From the NCBI GenBank assembly GCA_963691885.1, contig OY829843.1:930001-994000 (forward strand): a stretch of DNA of 64,000 bases, in the 5' to 3' direction. The number at the start of each line of letters is the position of its first letter. Position 1 is the stretch's first letter. This document shows, one piece after another, positions 18,122 to 26,770 of this stretch. The notes under the pieces were generated by a model that saw nothing but the letters and a program-made list of their open reading frames with translations, did no database searches and was not told the origin of the DNA. A program made the position numbers and the translations under genes. The DNA is from G963691885 sp963691885 (GTDB lineage: Bacteria; Pseudomonadota; Alphaproteobacteria; UBA8366; Aestuariispiraceae).

Positions 18122-19171
18122 CTATTCGGCTGGCACGGCCAGGGCCGTTTCCTCTGCTGATCCGGGCAGCGGATACAGGCCATCCAGAAATTGCCGGGCC
18201 GATCGTTCCCAGGAAAATGTCACCGCATATTCGCGTGCCCTCTTTCGCGACAATTCCAGGGCCTGCCGTGCGGCCTCGGCCAAATCCTCGCTCAACACGC
18301 CGGCACCGGAATTTGCGACGACATCCAGCGGGCCCGTCACCGGCAAAGCCGCAACCGGCACCCCACAGGCCATCGCCTCCAGCAGGACCAGACCGAATGT
18401 GTCCGTCCTGCTTGGAAAGACAAAGACATCCGCTGCCTGATAGTGGCGCACCAGTTCCTGACCGGTTTTCGCACCAGTGAACACAACATCCGGATACTCC
18501 GCCTTTAAGGTGTTGAGCATCGGGCCGTCGCCGACCACCATTTTGGTTCCATCGAGATTAAGGTCCAGGAACTGCCGTATGTTCTTCTCTACCGCGACAC
18601 GGCCGATATTCGCATAGATCGGACGCGGCAGGTTCAGAAAGTTCCGGTCTGCTTCGGTCTTCGCTGGTCGAAACAGCTCTGTATCAACACCACGGGACCA
18701 AAGATGCAGATTGTCAAAACCGTATCCTTCAAGGGCCTCAATCATCGAACCCGTCGGAACCAGGACATTGCGTGACGGCTGGTGGAATCGACGCAGAAAT
18801 TTGTAGGTCAGGGATGCGGGGATACGGGTGCGCGCCTCAACATATTCCGGAAACCGTGTGTGAAAGGACGTGGTAAAGGGTATCCCCCGCTTCAGACAGT
18901 ACCGACGTGCCGCGCTGCCAAGGGGGCCTTCCGTTGCGACATGGACGGCATCAGGTTTCCAGGCCTTTATCTTCGGCGGCAAGGCCCAAAGCGCATTGAT
19001 GGCCAGCCTGATTTCCGGATAGGACGGACAGGGGATGGTTCGAAACTGGTCCGGGCCAATGACATCTGCCTCATGCCCCAGATTCTTCAGCTCCAGCAAT
19101 GTTCTTTGATAGGTCCGGACAACCCCGTTGATCTGAGGGGCCCAGGCATCGGAAACAATGAGTATTCTCAT
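18122..19171 (-). CDS. agt: GT4 glycosyltransferase, Agt-like (glycosylates diacylglycerol)
   Basis: This 349-residue GT-B glycosyltransferase (family GT4) begins MRILIVSDAWAPQINGVVRTYQ. It contains the C-terminal nucleotide-sugar block FVFPSRTDTFGLVLLEAMACGVPVAA with the E-x7-E signature. Such proteins are often annotated as alpha-mannosyltransferase. In alphaproteobacteria a GT4 enzyme of this type next to plcP (Agt) makes monoglycosyl-diacylglycerols from the diacylglycerol that PlcP releases under phosphate limitation. It starts 8 nt after the end of the plcP-like gene, clearly one operon. The sugar donor cannot be read from sequence. Confidence 0.82.
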   Translation of the reverse strand: MRILIVSDAWAPQINGVVRTYQRTLLELKNLGHEADVIGPDQFRTIPCPSYPEIRLAINALWALPPKIKAWKPDAVHVATEGPLGSAARRYCLKRGIPFTTSFHTRFPEYVEARTRIPASLTYKFLRRFHQPSRNVLVPTGSMIEALEGYGFDNLHLWSRGVDTELFRPAKTEADRNFLNLPRPIYANIGRVAVEKNIRQFLDLNLDGTKMVVGDGPMLNTLKAEYPDVVFTGAKTGQELVRHYQAADVFVFPSRTDTFGLVLLEAMACGVPVAALPVTGPLDVVANSGAGVLSEDLAEAARQALELSRKRAREYAVTFSWERSARQFLDGLYPLPGSAEETALAVPAE

Positions 19172-19179
19172 GGGACCTC

Positions 19180-20046
19180 TTAAATCCGGTCAAGCGGCTG
19201 ACGAAGCGCTACTGGCGCTCCCCCAATTGCAGTTTGACCAATTCCGGATTTGTTTTTTGCAGCGCTTACCGTTGGCAACTCCCGCATCCGATCGGCCCAA
19301 TGCACAATCTCCAGGCCGCCATCCGCGTTTTCGATCAAGGCGCTGCAGGATTCGACCCAGTCACCATCGTTGCAGTACAGGATCCCGTCGATCATGCGCA
19401 TTTCAGGGTGGTGAATATGGCCACAGATGACGCCATCAACGCCGCGCGCCCGAGCCTCCCTGGCAACGGCGACCTCAAACTGGCTGATGAACTCAACCGC
19501 GTTCTTCACCTTGTGCTTCAGGAAAGCTGAAAGCGACCAATAGGGCATGCCAAACAGCCGCCGACCCGCATTGAAGAGATCATTCATCTTCAGCAGGGCC
19601 GTGTAGGCATGGTCCCCCAATATCGCCAGCCACTTGGCGTATCGAACGACACCATCGAATTGATCGCCGTGCAGGATCAGAAACCGTTCGCCCTTTGCCG
19701 TCACATGAACCAGATCGTCGCGGATCTGAACGCCGCCCATCACCAGGCCCATATAGTCCCGCAAGACCTCATCATGGTTCCCGGGTACATAAATGACTTC
19801 TGTCCCGGACCGAACTTTCTTCAGGATTTCTTGCAGGACGTCCGTCTGGGTTTCAGTCCAGTACCAGGACCTCTTGATCCGCCAACCATCTATGATATCG
19901 CCAACAAGATACAGTTTTTCAGATTGCGTATGGCGCAGGAAATCCAGCAATTGCTGCGCCTTGCAGCCCCGCGTCCCCAAATGCGTATCGGAAATCCAGA
20001 TGGTCCGATATTGCGTTACACCTCTGACTCCATGCATTGCCTTCAC
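19180..20046 (-). CDS. plcP: PlcP-type metallophosphoesterase (phospholipase C-like; LpxH-related)
   Basis: This 288-residue calcineurin-like phosphoesterase has all five metal motifs: DTHLG, GDIIDGW, GNHDE, HGDQFD and GHIHHPE. Pipelines usually call it UDP-2,3-diacylglucosamine diphosphatase. However, this subfamily (RTIWISDTHLGTRGCKA start, about 280 residues, next to a GT4 gene) corresponds to PlcP, known in Sinorhizobium and marine bacteria to strip headgroups from phospholipids during phosphate starvation. The start is unclear: GTG at 20046 or ATG at 20037, with no strong ribosome site. Its promoter region carries the 11-nt periodic array at 20100-20154. A role in lipid A is less likely but not excluded. 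Confidence 0.8.
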   Translation of the reverse strand: MKAMHGVRGVTQYRTIWISDTHLGTRGCKAQQLLDFLRHTQSEKLYLVGDIIDGWRIKRSWYWTETQTDVLQEILKKVRSGTEVIYVPGNHDEVLRDYMGLVMGGVQIRDDLVHVTAKGERFLILHGDQFDGVVRYAKWLAILGDHAYTALLKMNDLFNAGRRLFGMPYWSLSAFLKHKVKNAVEFISQFEVAVAREARARGVDGVICGHIHHPEMRMIDGILYCNDGDWVESCSALIENADGGLEIVHWADRMRELPTVSAAKNKSGIGQTAIGGAPVALRQPLDRI

Positions 20047-20099
20047 CCATGCTTGTCTTAGGATAAGCGGGCAAGTAGAGGTGTTCTGTTAAAGAAATA

Positions 20100-20154
20100 A
20101 GTAATAACGCAGTTTTAACCGAGTAATCGCTAAATTATAACTGAACTGTAACAG
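20100..20154 (-). promoter_or_regulatory. 11-nt periodic direct repeats, PHO-box-like, upstream of plcP
   Basis: On the minus strand the heptamers CTGTTAC (20154-20148), CAGTTAT (20143-20137), CGGTTAA (20121-20115) and GCGTTAT (20110-20104) share GTTA at the same position and are spaced exactly 11, 22 and 11 nt, i.e. five in-phase 11-mers with one degenerate unit. Tandem 7-bp repeats with 4-bp AT-rich spacers are how PhoB-family regulators bind (consensus CTGTCAT). These units differ mainly by T for C at position 5. The array ends 54 nt before the plcP start. PhoB control is an inference. Confidence 0.45.
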
Positions 20155-20227
20155 TAATAACCGAAGTGTAATACTTTCCCACCAAAACCATGAATTCGGA
20201 TATAGTTAATGACACTGCACGGCACGC

Positions 20228-21139
20228 ATGACTGAAGGGCAGGACACCCACCCCGCACGCAAATCGGTTCTTGTGATTCACAATCCCGTTGCCGGGTTCT
20301 GGCAACGCAACCGATTGAAGCGCTTTCTGACCGCCCTTCGGAAAGCGGATATCCGGGTTGCCGTACGCCCTACACGGGCCGCGGGAGATGGCGCGCGCCT
20401 TGCCGCTGAAATCGATCCAGAACAATTTGATACCGTCGTCGCAGCGGGCGGTGACGGTACGATACGGGAAGTGGCCTCCGGATTGGCCGGATCACCCGTC
20501 ATGCTGGGGATCATGCCACTTGGGACGGCCAACGTTCTGGCACTCGAGCTCGCTTTGGGCACAAGTCCAGAGGCGGCGGCGGATTGTGTCGTGAATGGTG
20601 TGGTCACCGACATCCATCAGGGTCTCATGGATGGTGAGACATTCCTGATGATGGTGAGTGTCGGCCTGGACGCGCGCGTGGTTGCCAGGGTCACCACAAA
20701 ATCGAAACGCCTGATGAGCAAGGGGGCCTATGTCCTGGCCGCCTTTGCAGAAGTATTCACGGGGCAAAAGGGGATCCGCCCCGTCGCTCTGGTCGATGGT
20801 AACAAGATCGAAGCAGATCTGATGATTGTGTCCCGAATATCGAAATATGCAGGACCATTTATTATTGCCCCTGAGGCAGATTTGCGTTCGCGGGATCTCT
20901 ATATCATAGCACCCCAGGGGCGCGGATTATGGAACGTCATCCGCTATGCTGCTGCGTTGATCACCAATCGGTTGGCCAGCCTGCCAGACGTGGTTGTCCG
21001 ACGCGCAGATGAGATTGAATTGATCAGTCCAGAGGGCCACCCGTTGCAGGTCGACGGTGACAGCCTAGGCAATGTCCCAGTGCGTATATCCTGCGCAGAA
21101 AAACCTGTTCGCATGATTTTCCCCAACAGGAGCCGGTAG
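20228..21139 (+). CDS. diacylglycerol/lipid kinase family protein
   Basis: This 303-residue protein has the DAGK catalytic fold: VLVIHNPVAGFWQRN at the start, the nucleotide-binding AAGGDGTIREVASGL (GGDGT motif, about residue 78) and GIMPLGTANVLALEL. The C-terminal half is the beta-sandwich domain with VDGDSLG. The family phosphorylates diacylglycerol or sphingoid-type lipids. It is divergent from the plcP-agt pair, so it could recycle PlcP-derived diacylglycerol to phosphatidate, and it shares the AT-rich regulatory spacer. It is not related to the small integral-membrane DgkA of enterics. Confidence 0.88.
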   Translation: MTEGQDTHPARKSVLVIHNPVAGFWQRNRLKRFLTALRKADIRVAVRPTRAAGDGARLAAEIDPEQFDTVVAAGGDGTIREVASGLAGSPVMLGIMPLGTANVLALELALGTSPEAAADCVVNGVVTDIHQGLMDGETFLMMVSVGLDARVVARVTTKSKRLMSKGAYVLAAFAEVFTGQKGIRPVALVDGNKIEADLMIVSRISKYAGPFIIAPEADLRSRDLYIIAPQGRGLWNVIRYAAALITNRLASLPDVVVRRADEIELISPEGHPLQVDGDSLGNVPVRISCAEKPVRMIFPNRSR

Positions 21140-21154
21140 TGATTGGAGAAACCG

Positions 21155-21952
21155 TTACTGCTCTAATCCCATAAATTTCCGCATCGGGGCGGCCTGATGC
21201 GCCGCCATCTGTTGACCATTCACACATCGGTACCCGGCCGCCTTTGCACCTCTCAACCATTCGGTCGGATTAGGGTCCGTTACCGCATCCGCAATGATTG
21301 TCTCCCTTGAAAACCCGCTTAGCGGCCAGGGTTCCCCCTCCATACCCAAAGTGCCGACCGGTGACGCATTGATCACCGCACCGTAATTCTGGCGATCCAA
21401 CAGGTCGGAAGTTGCCCGTGAGCCCGAATATCGATCGTTCAAACCATCAATCACCCGTGCCAGTGTTGCTTCATTTGGATCTTGCAACACCACTCTTGCG
21501 GCACCGCGTTGCAAAGCTTCAAAAGCGATTGCGGCACCGGCGGCCCCCGCACCGATGATCAGAATGGCGTTGTCAGAGACGCGAATACCGCTCTCTTCAA
21601 TCGCAGAGACCATTCCAACCCCATCGAACATCGTGCAATGCAAACTGCCATCCGGATCCCGCCTGACGGTATTCGCCAATCCAAGAAAGTCCGAAATCGG
21701 GCTGGCGCTGTCGCAAAGAGCCGGCAACGCGGTCTTATGGGGTACTGTTGTCAAAAAGCCGGGGATGTTCGGTGCATGCCGGACAAACCCGGTAAACGCC
21801 GACAATCCATCCGGTGTCAGGTGAAAGGGGACACACCGGGCGTTTTGACCCACGGCCTCAAAATGCCGATTCCAGAGGTCCGGCGTCGCGACCTGAGCAA
21901 CCGGGTCACCCAGGATCGGAATTATGGTTTGCGTCTCCAAAGCGGTTTGCAT
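21155..21952 (-). CDS. shikimate dehydrogenase-like oxidoreductase (divergent AroE paralogue)
   Basis: This 265-residue two-domain protein starts IIPILGDPVAQVATPDLWN, then has TVPHKTALPALC (the conserved Thr and Lys of the AroE active site), FDGVGMV (conserved Asp), the Rossmann motif IGAGAAGAAIAFEAL and the C-terminal GQQMAAHQAAPMRKF with the conserved Gln. The usual Ser-x-Ser near the N-terminus, which binds the shikimate carboxylate, is not present (QVATP), so the substrate may not be shikimate. ATG at 21952 is chosen; the upstream TTG at 21982 is less likely. It diverges from the GntR gene and is not the biosynthetic aroE by context. Confidence 0.82.
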   Translation of the reverse strand: MQTALETQTIIPILGDPVAQVATPDLWNRHFEAVGQNARCVPFHLTPDGLSAFTGFVRHAPNIPGFLTTVPHKTALPALCDSASPISDFLGLANTVRRDPDGSLHCTMFDGVGMVSAIEESGIRVSDNAILIIGAGAAGAAIAFEALQRGAARVVLQDPNEATLARVIDGLNDRYSGSRATSDLLDRQNYGAVINASPVGTLGMEGEPWPLSGFSRETIIADAVTDPNPTEWLRGAKAAGYRCVNGQQMAAHQAAPMRKFMGLEQ

Positions 21953-21982
21953 GGCATCTTTTCCCAATGGCGGTTGACTCAA

Positions 21983-22036
21983 TTTTACTACGCATATACA
22001 AAAATCTTACATATTTTTTTATTTGAGTGAAAGATT
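21983..22036. promoter_or_regulatory. AT-rich divergent promoter region between AroE-like and GntR genes
   Basis: This short spacer contains TACGCATATACAAAAATC and a long T-tract (22013-22021). It must hold the promoter of the GntR regulator at 22037 and probably the operator of that regulator, since GntR/FCD proteins commonly autorepress from the intergenic region. I see no clean palindrome. Confidence 0.3.
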
Positions 22037-22732
22037 ATGTTTTTCTTGGAGAAAGATGGGGAGAGCGCAACAGTGGTTGGCCTGATCGCCAGGGCCATTC
22101 GCCGCGACATCTCTTTTGGTGAATTATCACCTGACAAAAAGCTGAAAATTGAGGAATTACGGGCACGTTATGGCGGGTCAAGCCATTCTGTGCGTGAGGC
22201 CCTGACCATTCTCAGTGCCGAAGGCCTGGTGGAGGCGACAGCCCAAAGAGGCTTCCGGGTCGCCTCTGCAACCGAGGACGACCTCAAAGACATCACCCGC
22301 CTTCGGGGTGAGGTTGAACGCATGGGGCTGGAATGGTCGATGGAACGCGGTGACGTCGCCTGGGAAGGCCAGGTTATTGCCGCCCATCATGCGCTGACCC
22401 GCGCGCAGGCAGATGTGGTCGCGGACCCGATTGAAGGCGCGCTTGCCTGGGATGAGGCCAATGGCAATTTCCATGCGGTCCTGATTCAGGCCTGTGGCTC
22501 GCCCCGACTGATCGCGATGCATACCCAGCTCTATGATCAATCGCGGCGTTTTCGACTGGCCGCTTTACGGGAAATGCGGATTGATTTTCAAACTATTACC
22601 AAAAATCATGAAAAACTATTGGCGGCGATCCTGGCCCATGATGTCGAAACCGCCCTTAAGCACCTGCAATCCGATATAGACGGGAATACGAGATACGGAC
22701 CTTCGGATGAAGGCACCCTGAAACGTCCATAG
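22037..22732 (+). CDS. GntR-family transcriptional regulator (FadR/FCD subfamily)
   Basis: This 231-residue protein has an N-terminal winged helix (LKIEELRARYGGSSHSVREALTILSAEGLVEATAQRGFRVA, about residues 35-80) and a C-terminal FCD ligand domain with the metal/ligand residues in DEANGNFHAVLIQACGSPRL and NHEKLLAAILAHDVETAL. FCD regulators usually bind small carboxylates. Its position immediately upstream of the ABC-oxidoreductase operon and divergent from an AroE-like gene makes it the likely regulator of this cluster. Confidence 0.9.
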   Translation: MFFLEKDGESATVVGLIARAIRRDISFGELSPDKKLKIEELRARYGGSSHSVREALTILSAEGLVEATAQRGFRVASATEDDLKDITRLRGEVERMGLEWSMERGDVAWEGQVIAAHHALTRAQADVVADPIEGALAWDEANGNFHAVLIQACGSPRLIAMHTQLYDQSRRFRLAALREMRIDFQTITKNHEKLLAAILAHDVETALKHLQSDIDGNTRYGPSDEGTLKRP

Positions 22733-22785
22733 GGTCGTTACACTTCAATGAACCAACTAAACACAATCAACCAAGGGAGAATGAT

Positions 22786-23799
22786 ATGAAAAATCTGAAC
22801 AGAAGACAGACCATGGGTCTGATGGGGGCCGCAGCAACGCTGCCCGTCATCGGTGCCCCCGCCTATGCAAACACAAAGATCAATGTCGGCGCGCTGCGTT
22901 TTACCAGCCATTCCGCCAGCTTTGTCGCCTATGAGCGCGGCTATTTCGCAGAGGCCGGTCTGGATGTTGAGTTCAAGTTTTTCCAGGCCGCACAGCCCAT
23001 GGCCGTTGCCATTGCATCAGGCGACGCAGATTACGCCGTGACAGCCATCTCGGGCGGTCTGATTTCACTGGCAGAAAAAGGTGCTGCGAAAGTCATCGGC
23101 GGCGCGCTTTCAGAAGAAAAAGGCATCGACGGGCAGAAGATCCTGGCCTCGGACGCTGCATTCCAGGCCGGATTGACCGATCCATCGAAACTGGATGGTA
23201 AAAGCTTTGGCGTCACCCAGGCCGGATCGTCCTTCCACTATATGGGATCAAAAATCTCGTCGGCAGAGGGCGGATCCCTCAGCTTCAAGCCCCTGCAAAA
23301 AGTCGGGGCGATCATCGGCGCCTTGAAATCCGGTCAGATTGATGCCTGGACAATCGTCCCTCATATCGCAAAACCGCTCTCGAAAAGCGGTGCCGTCCAT
23401 ATCATCGGGGATGTTGCGGATTACCTGCCGGGTTATCAGGTGACCACCGTCTTTACCTCCGCTGAGAACGCCGCCAAAGAACGGGCCAAATCAGAAGCCT
23501 TCCTCGCCGCCTTCTCCAAAGGCGCTGACGACTTCAACGCGGCGCTCGTCGACAAGACCGCCGGTGATGCCGCGGCAGAAGACATGGTCAAACTGATCCA
23601 CAAATATGTCTACACGGATCGTCCCTACGAAAAGGCAGCCCCCAGCATCATCAACGGGGCAATGCGTATCAACAAAGGTGCTTCACTGAACGCGGCCTCT
23701 GTTCAGGACCAGCTTGACTGGTTCCGCAACGAAGGTCTGGTCAAGGCGGGCATCCGCTTTGACACGCTTGTCGACGGATCTTACGTCAGCATGACCTGA
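22786..23799 (+). CDS. ABC transporter substrate-binding protein, NMT1/SsuA-like
   Basis: This 337-residue periplasmic protein has a signal peptide with a twin-arginine-like start (NLNRRQTMGLMGAAATLPVIGAPAYA) and the SsuA/TauA/ThiY-type core KINVGALRFTSHSASFVAYERGYFAEAGLDVEFKFF. GGGAG lies 5-9 nt before the ATG. The family binds sulfonates, nitrate, thiamine precursors, aromatic acids and related small molecules. The ABC partners follow at 23884. A stem-loop directly after the stop probably raises its expression relative to the membrane genes. Confidence 0.9.
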   Translation: MKNLNRRQTMGLMGAAATLPVIGAPAYANTKINVGALRFTSHSASFVAYERGYFAEAGLDVEFKFFQAAQPMAVAIASGDADYAVTAISGGLISLAEKGAAKVIGGALSEEKGIDGQKILASDAAFQAGLTDPSKLDGKSFGVTQAGSSFHYMGSKISSAEGGSLSFKPLQKVGAIIGALKSGQIDAWTIVPHIAKPLSKSGAVHIIGDVADYLPGYQVTTVFTSAENAAKERAKSEAFLAAFSKGADDFNAALVDKTAGDAAAEDMVKLIHKYVYTDRPYEKAAPSIINGAMRINKGASLNAASVQDQLDWFRNEGLVKAGIRFDTLVDGSYVSMT

Positions 23800-23804
23800 T
23801 CGAC

Positions 23805-23832
23805 GAAGGGCGGGAAACACTTCCCGCCCTTC
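23805..23832 (+). terminator. 12-bp perfect stem-loop after the binding-protein gene (attenuator or mRNA-stabilising hairpin)
   Basis: GAAGGGCGGGAA (23805-23816) and TTCCCGCCCTTC (23821-23832) are perfect inverted repeats around a 4-nt loop, followed by CTCTATTT rather than a full U-run. It starts 6 nt after the stop of the binding-protein gene and 52 nt before the ATPase gene. It could act as a partial terminator or as a 3' stabiliser of the binding-protein message. Confidence 0.75.
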
Positions 23833-23883
23833 CTCTATTTACATCAAAAGCTTCCACCGATTTACCGGCGACAGAGGGTATTT

Positions 23884-24651
23884 ATGGATCTGCACCTGGA
23901 CAGGATCAGTCATTTCTATGGCGAGACCGAGGTTATGCGAGACATCAGTTTCGACATCCCGGCCGGCAAAATCATCTGCATCATCGGGCCGTCGGGGTGT
24001 GGCAAATCCACCCTTCTGCGATTGATTGGTGGTCTGGAAAGACCAAGCGAAGGTCAGGTGATCCAGATTGGCGATCCGCCTGCGGACAGTATTAACCCCC
24101 TCACCTATATCTTTCAGGATTTCGCCCTGCTGCCCTGGCGCTCGGTTGAAGGGAATATCAGTCTAGTACTTGAGGATCACGGCATCACCGGCAATCGGGC
24201 CGATGCTATTATCACCGATGTTCTGACCCGCACAAAATTGACCGATTTTCGAAAGGCCCTGCCAAAGCAGCTCTCCGGCGGGATGAAGCAACGCGTGGCC
24301 ATTTCCCGCGCGCTCGCGGTTAACCCGGCTGTGATGCTGATGGATGAGCCGCTTTCTGCCCTCGACAGTCAGACAAGGGAACTGTTGATGGATGATCTGA
24401 TCAGCCTCTGGACAAGGCAGAATTTCACCGCCGTCTACGTCACTCACAACCTGAATGAGGCGGTCCGCCTTGGCCATTCAATTGTTGTTCTCAGTCGACG
24501 ACCGGGTCGCATTCAAGAGATCGTCGATATCGACAAGCCGTTGCCGGAACGCGGCATGGGGGACAAGGACCTGGAAGAGGTGCAACGCCATCTCTGGGAC
24601 CTGATGAAAGAAGAGGCCCTGGCCGCCGATAAGGAACTGATCAATGTCTGA
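23884..24651 (+). CDS. ABC transporter ATP-binding protein, SsuB/TauB-like
   Basis: This 255-residue ATPase has Walker A IGPSGCGKST, Q-loop FQDFALLPWR, signature LSGGMKQR, Walker B VMLMDEPLSALD and H-loop VTHNLNEAV, with the QDFALLPW type Q-loop of the nitrate/sulfonate/taurine subfamily. It overlaps the permease gene by 8 nt and is the energy-coupling subunit of the importer with 22786 and 24644. Confidence 0.92.
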   Translation: MDLHLDRISHFYGETEVMRDISFDIPAGKIICIIGPSGCGKSTLLRLIGGLERPSEGQVIQIGDPPADSINPLTYIFQDFALLPWRSVEGNISLVLEDHGITGNRADAIITDVLTRTKLTDFRKALPKQLSGGMKQRVAISRALAVNPAVMLMDEPLSALDSQTRELLMDDLISLWTRQNFTAVYVTHNLNEAVRLGHSIVVLSRRPGRIQEIVDIDKPLPERGMGDKDLEEVQRHLWDLMKEEALAADKELINV

Positions 24652-25465
24652 GATCGCAAGCACCGCGAACGGCACGGGCAAGACGCGGGTCGTTAACTTT
24701 CGGGGTGGCGGCTTCGCCCCAAAATCAATGCGCTGGGTGGGGCCAATCGTTTTTGTGGTCCTGATCGGATTGATGGAACTGGGAACAAGAACAGGCTTCA
24801 TATCCAATCTCACCCTGCCCCGCCCCTCTGATGTGTTCGGGACCTTCGTCCATCTCTGGGATACAGGGCTTTTGTGGCAGCATATGGTGCCCAGTGTCTC
24901 CAGATTACTAGTAGGTGCCGCCTTGGGCGCGTCAACCGGTATCGCTGTCGGGGTCATGATCGGACTGTTTTCGCTGGTGCGGGCAGGGCTTGTCCCCCTT
25001 GTCGCGGCAATATTCCCGATTCCCAAGATTGCGCTGCTGCCCCTCTTCGTCATCTGGTTCGGAATCGACGAGGCCTCAAAATACGCGCTGATCGCCTTTG
25101 GCACATTCACACCCACCGTGGTCGCCACCTATGGCGCGGTCGACAATGTGGATCGTTCCCTGATCCGCATGGGGCAAAGCTTCAGCCTGTCCTGGCGCAG
25201 TATTGTTCTGAAGATCGTGTTACCCGGGGCGATGCCGGGCATCCTGTCAGGCCTCAGGGTCTCACTGGCGATTGCCATCATTCTGCTGGTTGCCGCCGAG
25301 ATGCTGGGCGCCGAATATGGTATCGGTGCCTATATCCTGGAAGCAGGCTCGCTGTATGATCTGGAGAGACTGTTCGCAGGCGTTGTCATCCTGTCTGTGA
25401 TGGGGGTCGGTGTGAGTGCCTTGATCGGACTGATCGAGGCAAAGATCCTGGGATGGCGAACCTGA
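24644..25465 (+). CDS. ABC transporter permease, SsuC/TauC-like
   Basis: This 273-residue inner-membrane protein has about six membrane helices and the binding-protein-dependent transport EAA loop, seen around SLSWRSIVLKIVLPGAMPGILSGLRVSLAIA. The block TLPRPSDVFGTFVHLW at the N-terminal end is typical of SsuC-type permeases. The gene overlaps the ATPase gene (8 nt) and the FAD oxidoreductase (13 nt). The substrate is likely the organic acid processed by the downstream oxidoreductases, an inference from operon structure. Confidence 0.92.
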   Translation: MSEIASTANGTGKTRVVNFRGGGFAPKSMRWVGPIVFVVLIGLMELGTRTGFISNLTLPRPSDVFGTFVHLWDTGLLWQHMVPSVSRLLVGAALGASTGIAVGVMIGLFSLVRAGLVPLVAAIFPIPKIALLPLFVIWFGIDEASKYALIAFGTFTPTVVATYGAVDNVDRSLIRMGQSFSLSWRSIVLKIVLPGAMPGILSGLRVSLAIAIILLVAAEMLGAEYGIGAYILEAGSLYDLERLFAGVVILSVMGVGVSALIGLIEAKILGWRT

Positions 25466-26721
25466 TGGGGCGGAAGTCGGAATCCGACTATGATGTTGTG
25501 GTCGCGGGCGGCGGCGCAGGTGGCATCGGGGTGGCCCTTGGAGCGGCACGCAGCGGTGCAAAGACGCTCTTGATCGAGAAATACGGGTTTCTGGGTGGCG
25601 CGGCGACGACATCGCAGGTGCTGGCCTATTGCGGATTCTTCCAACAGGGTGAAGAGGCCGTCAAAGCGGTGGGTGGTGCCGGGGAACTGGTGATCGCCGA
25701 GATGCGCAAACTGAATATGGATGGCGCCCCTTACCAATCCTCCACCACGGGCAACTGGATCCTGCTGCTGGAACCCGAAGCCATCAAGCTTGCCTTGGAC
25801 CGGGTGCTGGCCGCCCATGGTGTTGACGTCCTGCTCCACACGCGGGTCGCTGCCGCCACACGCACTGCCGATATGATTGAAAGCGTGACACTGGCCGGAA
25901 TGGGCGGACGTGAGAGGGTTACAGCAGAGGCATTCGTGGACGCAACGGGGGACGCAAACCTTTCCCTCGTGGCAGGCATCCCTTCCCGGTTGGGAGACGA
26001 CACGGGGCATTTTCAGGCGGTAAGCGCGCCGATCCGCATCGGCGGCCTGGACCGGAATATGCCGCTCGACCGCAGCGCCATCATCGAGGCGATCAACACC
26101 TATAACCGTGACGGGGCCTTTCCCATCGCCAGAACCGATGGGGGTATCTATACGCGGGTTCCCGGCAGTGGGGATATGTGGTGGATGGTGATCGACCTTC
26201 CCATCGCTGATCTTTCATCGCGCAGCTTTACCAGGGTTGAACAAGGTATGCGGGCCCGCGCCCATGACTATGTCGAGATGTTGCGCAGCCATGTGGCAGG
26301 GTTTGAAAAGGCTTACCTGATCCAGACCGGACCCCAGATCGGCATTCGGGAATCCAGACACCCTCAGGCGCGATACGAGCTGACGGGAGAGGATTTGCGA
26401 ATCGGGCGACAGCGATCCGATGGGGTCGCCCGCGCGGCCTGGCCAGTTGAATTGCATGGTGAGGCGGGAAAGCCTGTCTATACCCCCGTCGGCGGTGATG
26501 GCTATGCCCATGTACCGCTGGACAGTTTGCGGGCACGGGGCATGGATAATCTGTACTATGCGGGACGTGTCATTGGCGCCGATCCCACCGCCTATGGATC
26601 GATCCGGGTCATGGGTACCGCCTTTGCCACAGGCGAAGCAGCCGGTGTTGCCGCCGCCTTACAGACACCTGACGTGGAAACAATCAGAAAACAAATTATC
26701 GGGCTTGGCGGCATCATTTAA
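25453..26721 (+). CDS. FAD-dependent oxidoreductase (FAD_oxidored type)
   Basis: This 422-residue flavoprotein has an N-terminal dinucleotide-binding motif (VVVAGGGAGGIGVALGAARSG, residues about 15-35) followed by EKYGFLGGAAT and a C-terminal ATG-like block NLYYAGRVIGADPTAYGSIRVMGTAFATGEAAG that completes the FAD site. It resembles PF12831 dehydrogenases, whose substrates vary and are mostly unknown. It overlaps the permease gene; an alternative ATG at 25465 is possible. It lies in one operon with the ABC importer and two NAD(P)-linked dehydrogenases, consistent with stepwise oxidation of an imported carboxylate. Confidence 0.85.
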   Translation: MANLMGRKSESDYDVVVAGGGAGGIGVALGAARSGAKTLLIEKYGFLGGAATTSQVLAYCGFFQQGEEAVKAVGGAGELVIAEMRKLNMDGAPYQSSTTGNWILLLEPEAIKLALDRVLAAHGVDVLLHTRVAAATRTADMIESVTLAGMGGRERVTAEAFVDATGDANLSLVAGIPSRLGDDTGHFQAVSAPIRIGGLDRNMPLDRSAIIEAINTYNRDGAFPIARTDGGIYTRVPGSGDMWWMVIDLPIADLSSRSFTRVEQGMRARAHDYVEMLRSHVAGFEKAYLIQTGPQIGIRESRHPQARYELTGEDLRIGRQRSDGVARAAWPVELHGEAGKPVYTPVGGDGYAHVPLDSLRARGMDNLYYAGRVIGADPTAYGSIRVMGTAFATGEAAGVAAALQTPDVETIRKQIIGLGGII

Positions 26722-26770
26722 CCGCCGTATCGTCGCTGGAAATTCTAATCTTCCAAATGAGAATACGGGC

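Noticed and set aside
19180..20046. Assignment as LpxH of the lipid A pathway
   Set aside because: The gene is separated from the lipid A operon, pairs with a GT4 gene and has the PlcP-type start and length; LpxH function remains a minor alternative.
26420..26770. Upstream extension of the hydroxyisobutyrate-dehydrogenase-like frame
   Set aside because: It overlaps the FAD oxidoreductase gene in another frame; the family start MKIGFIG lies at 26771.
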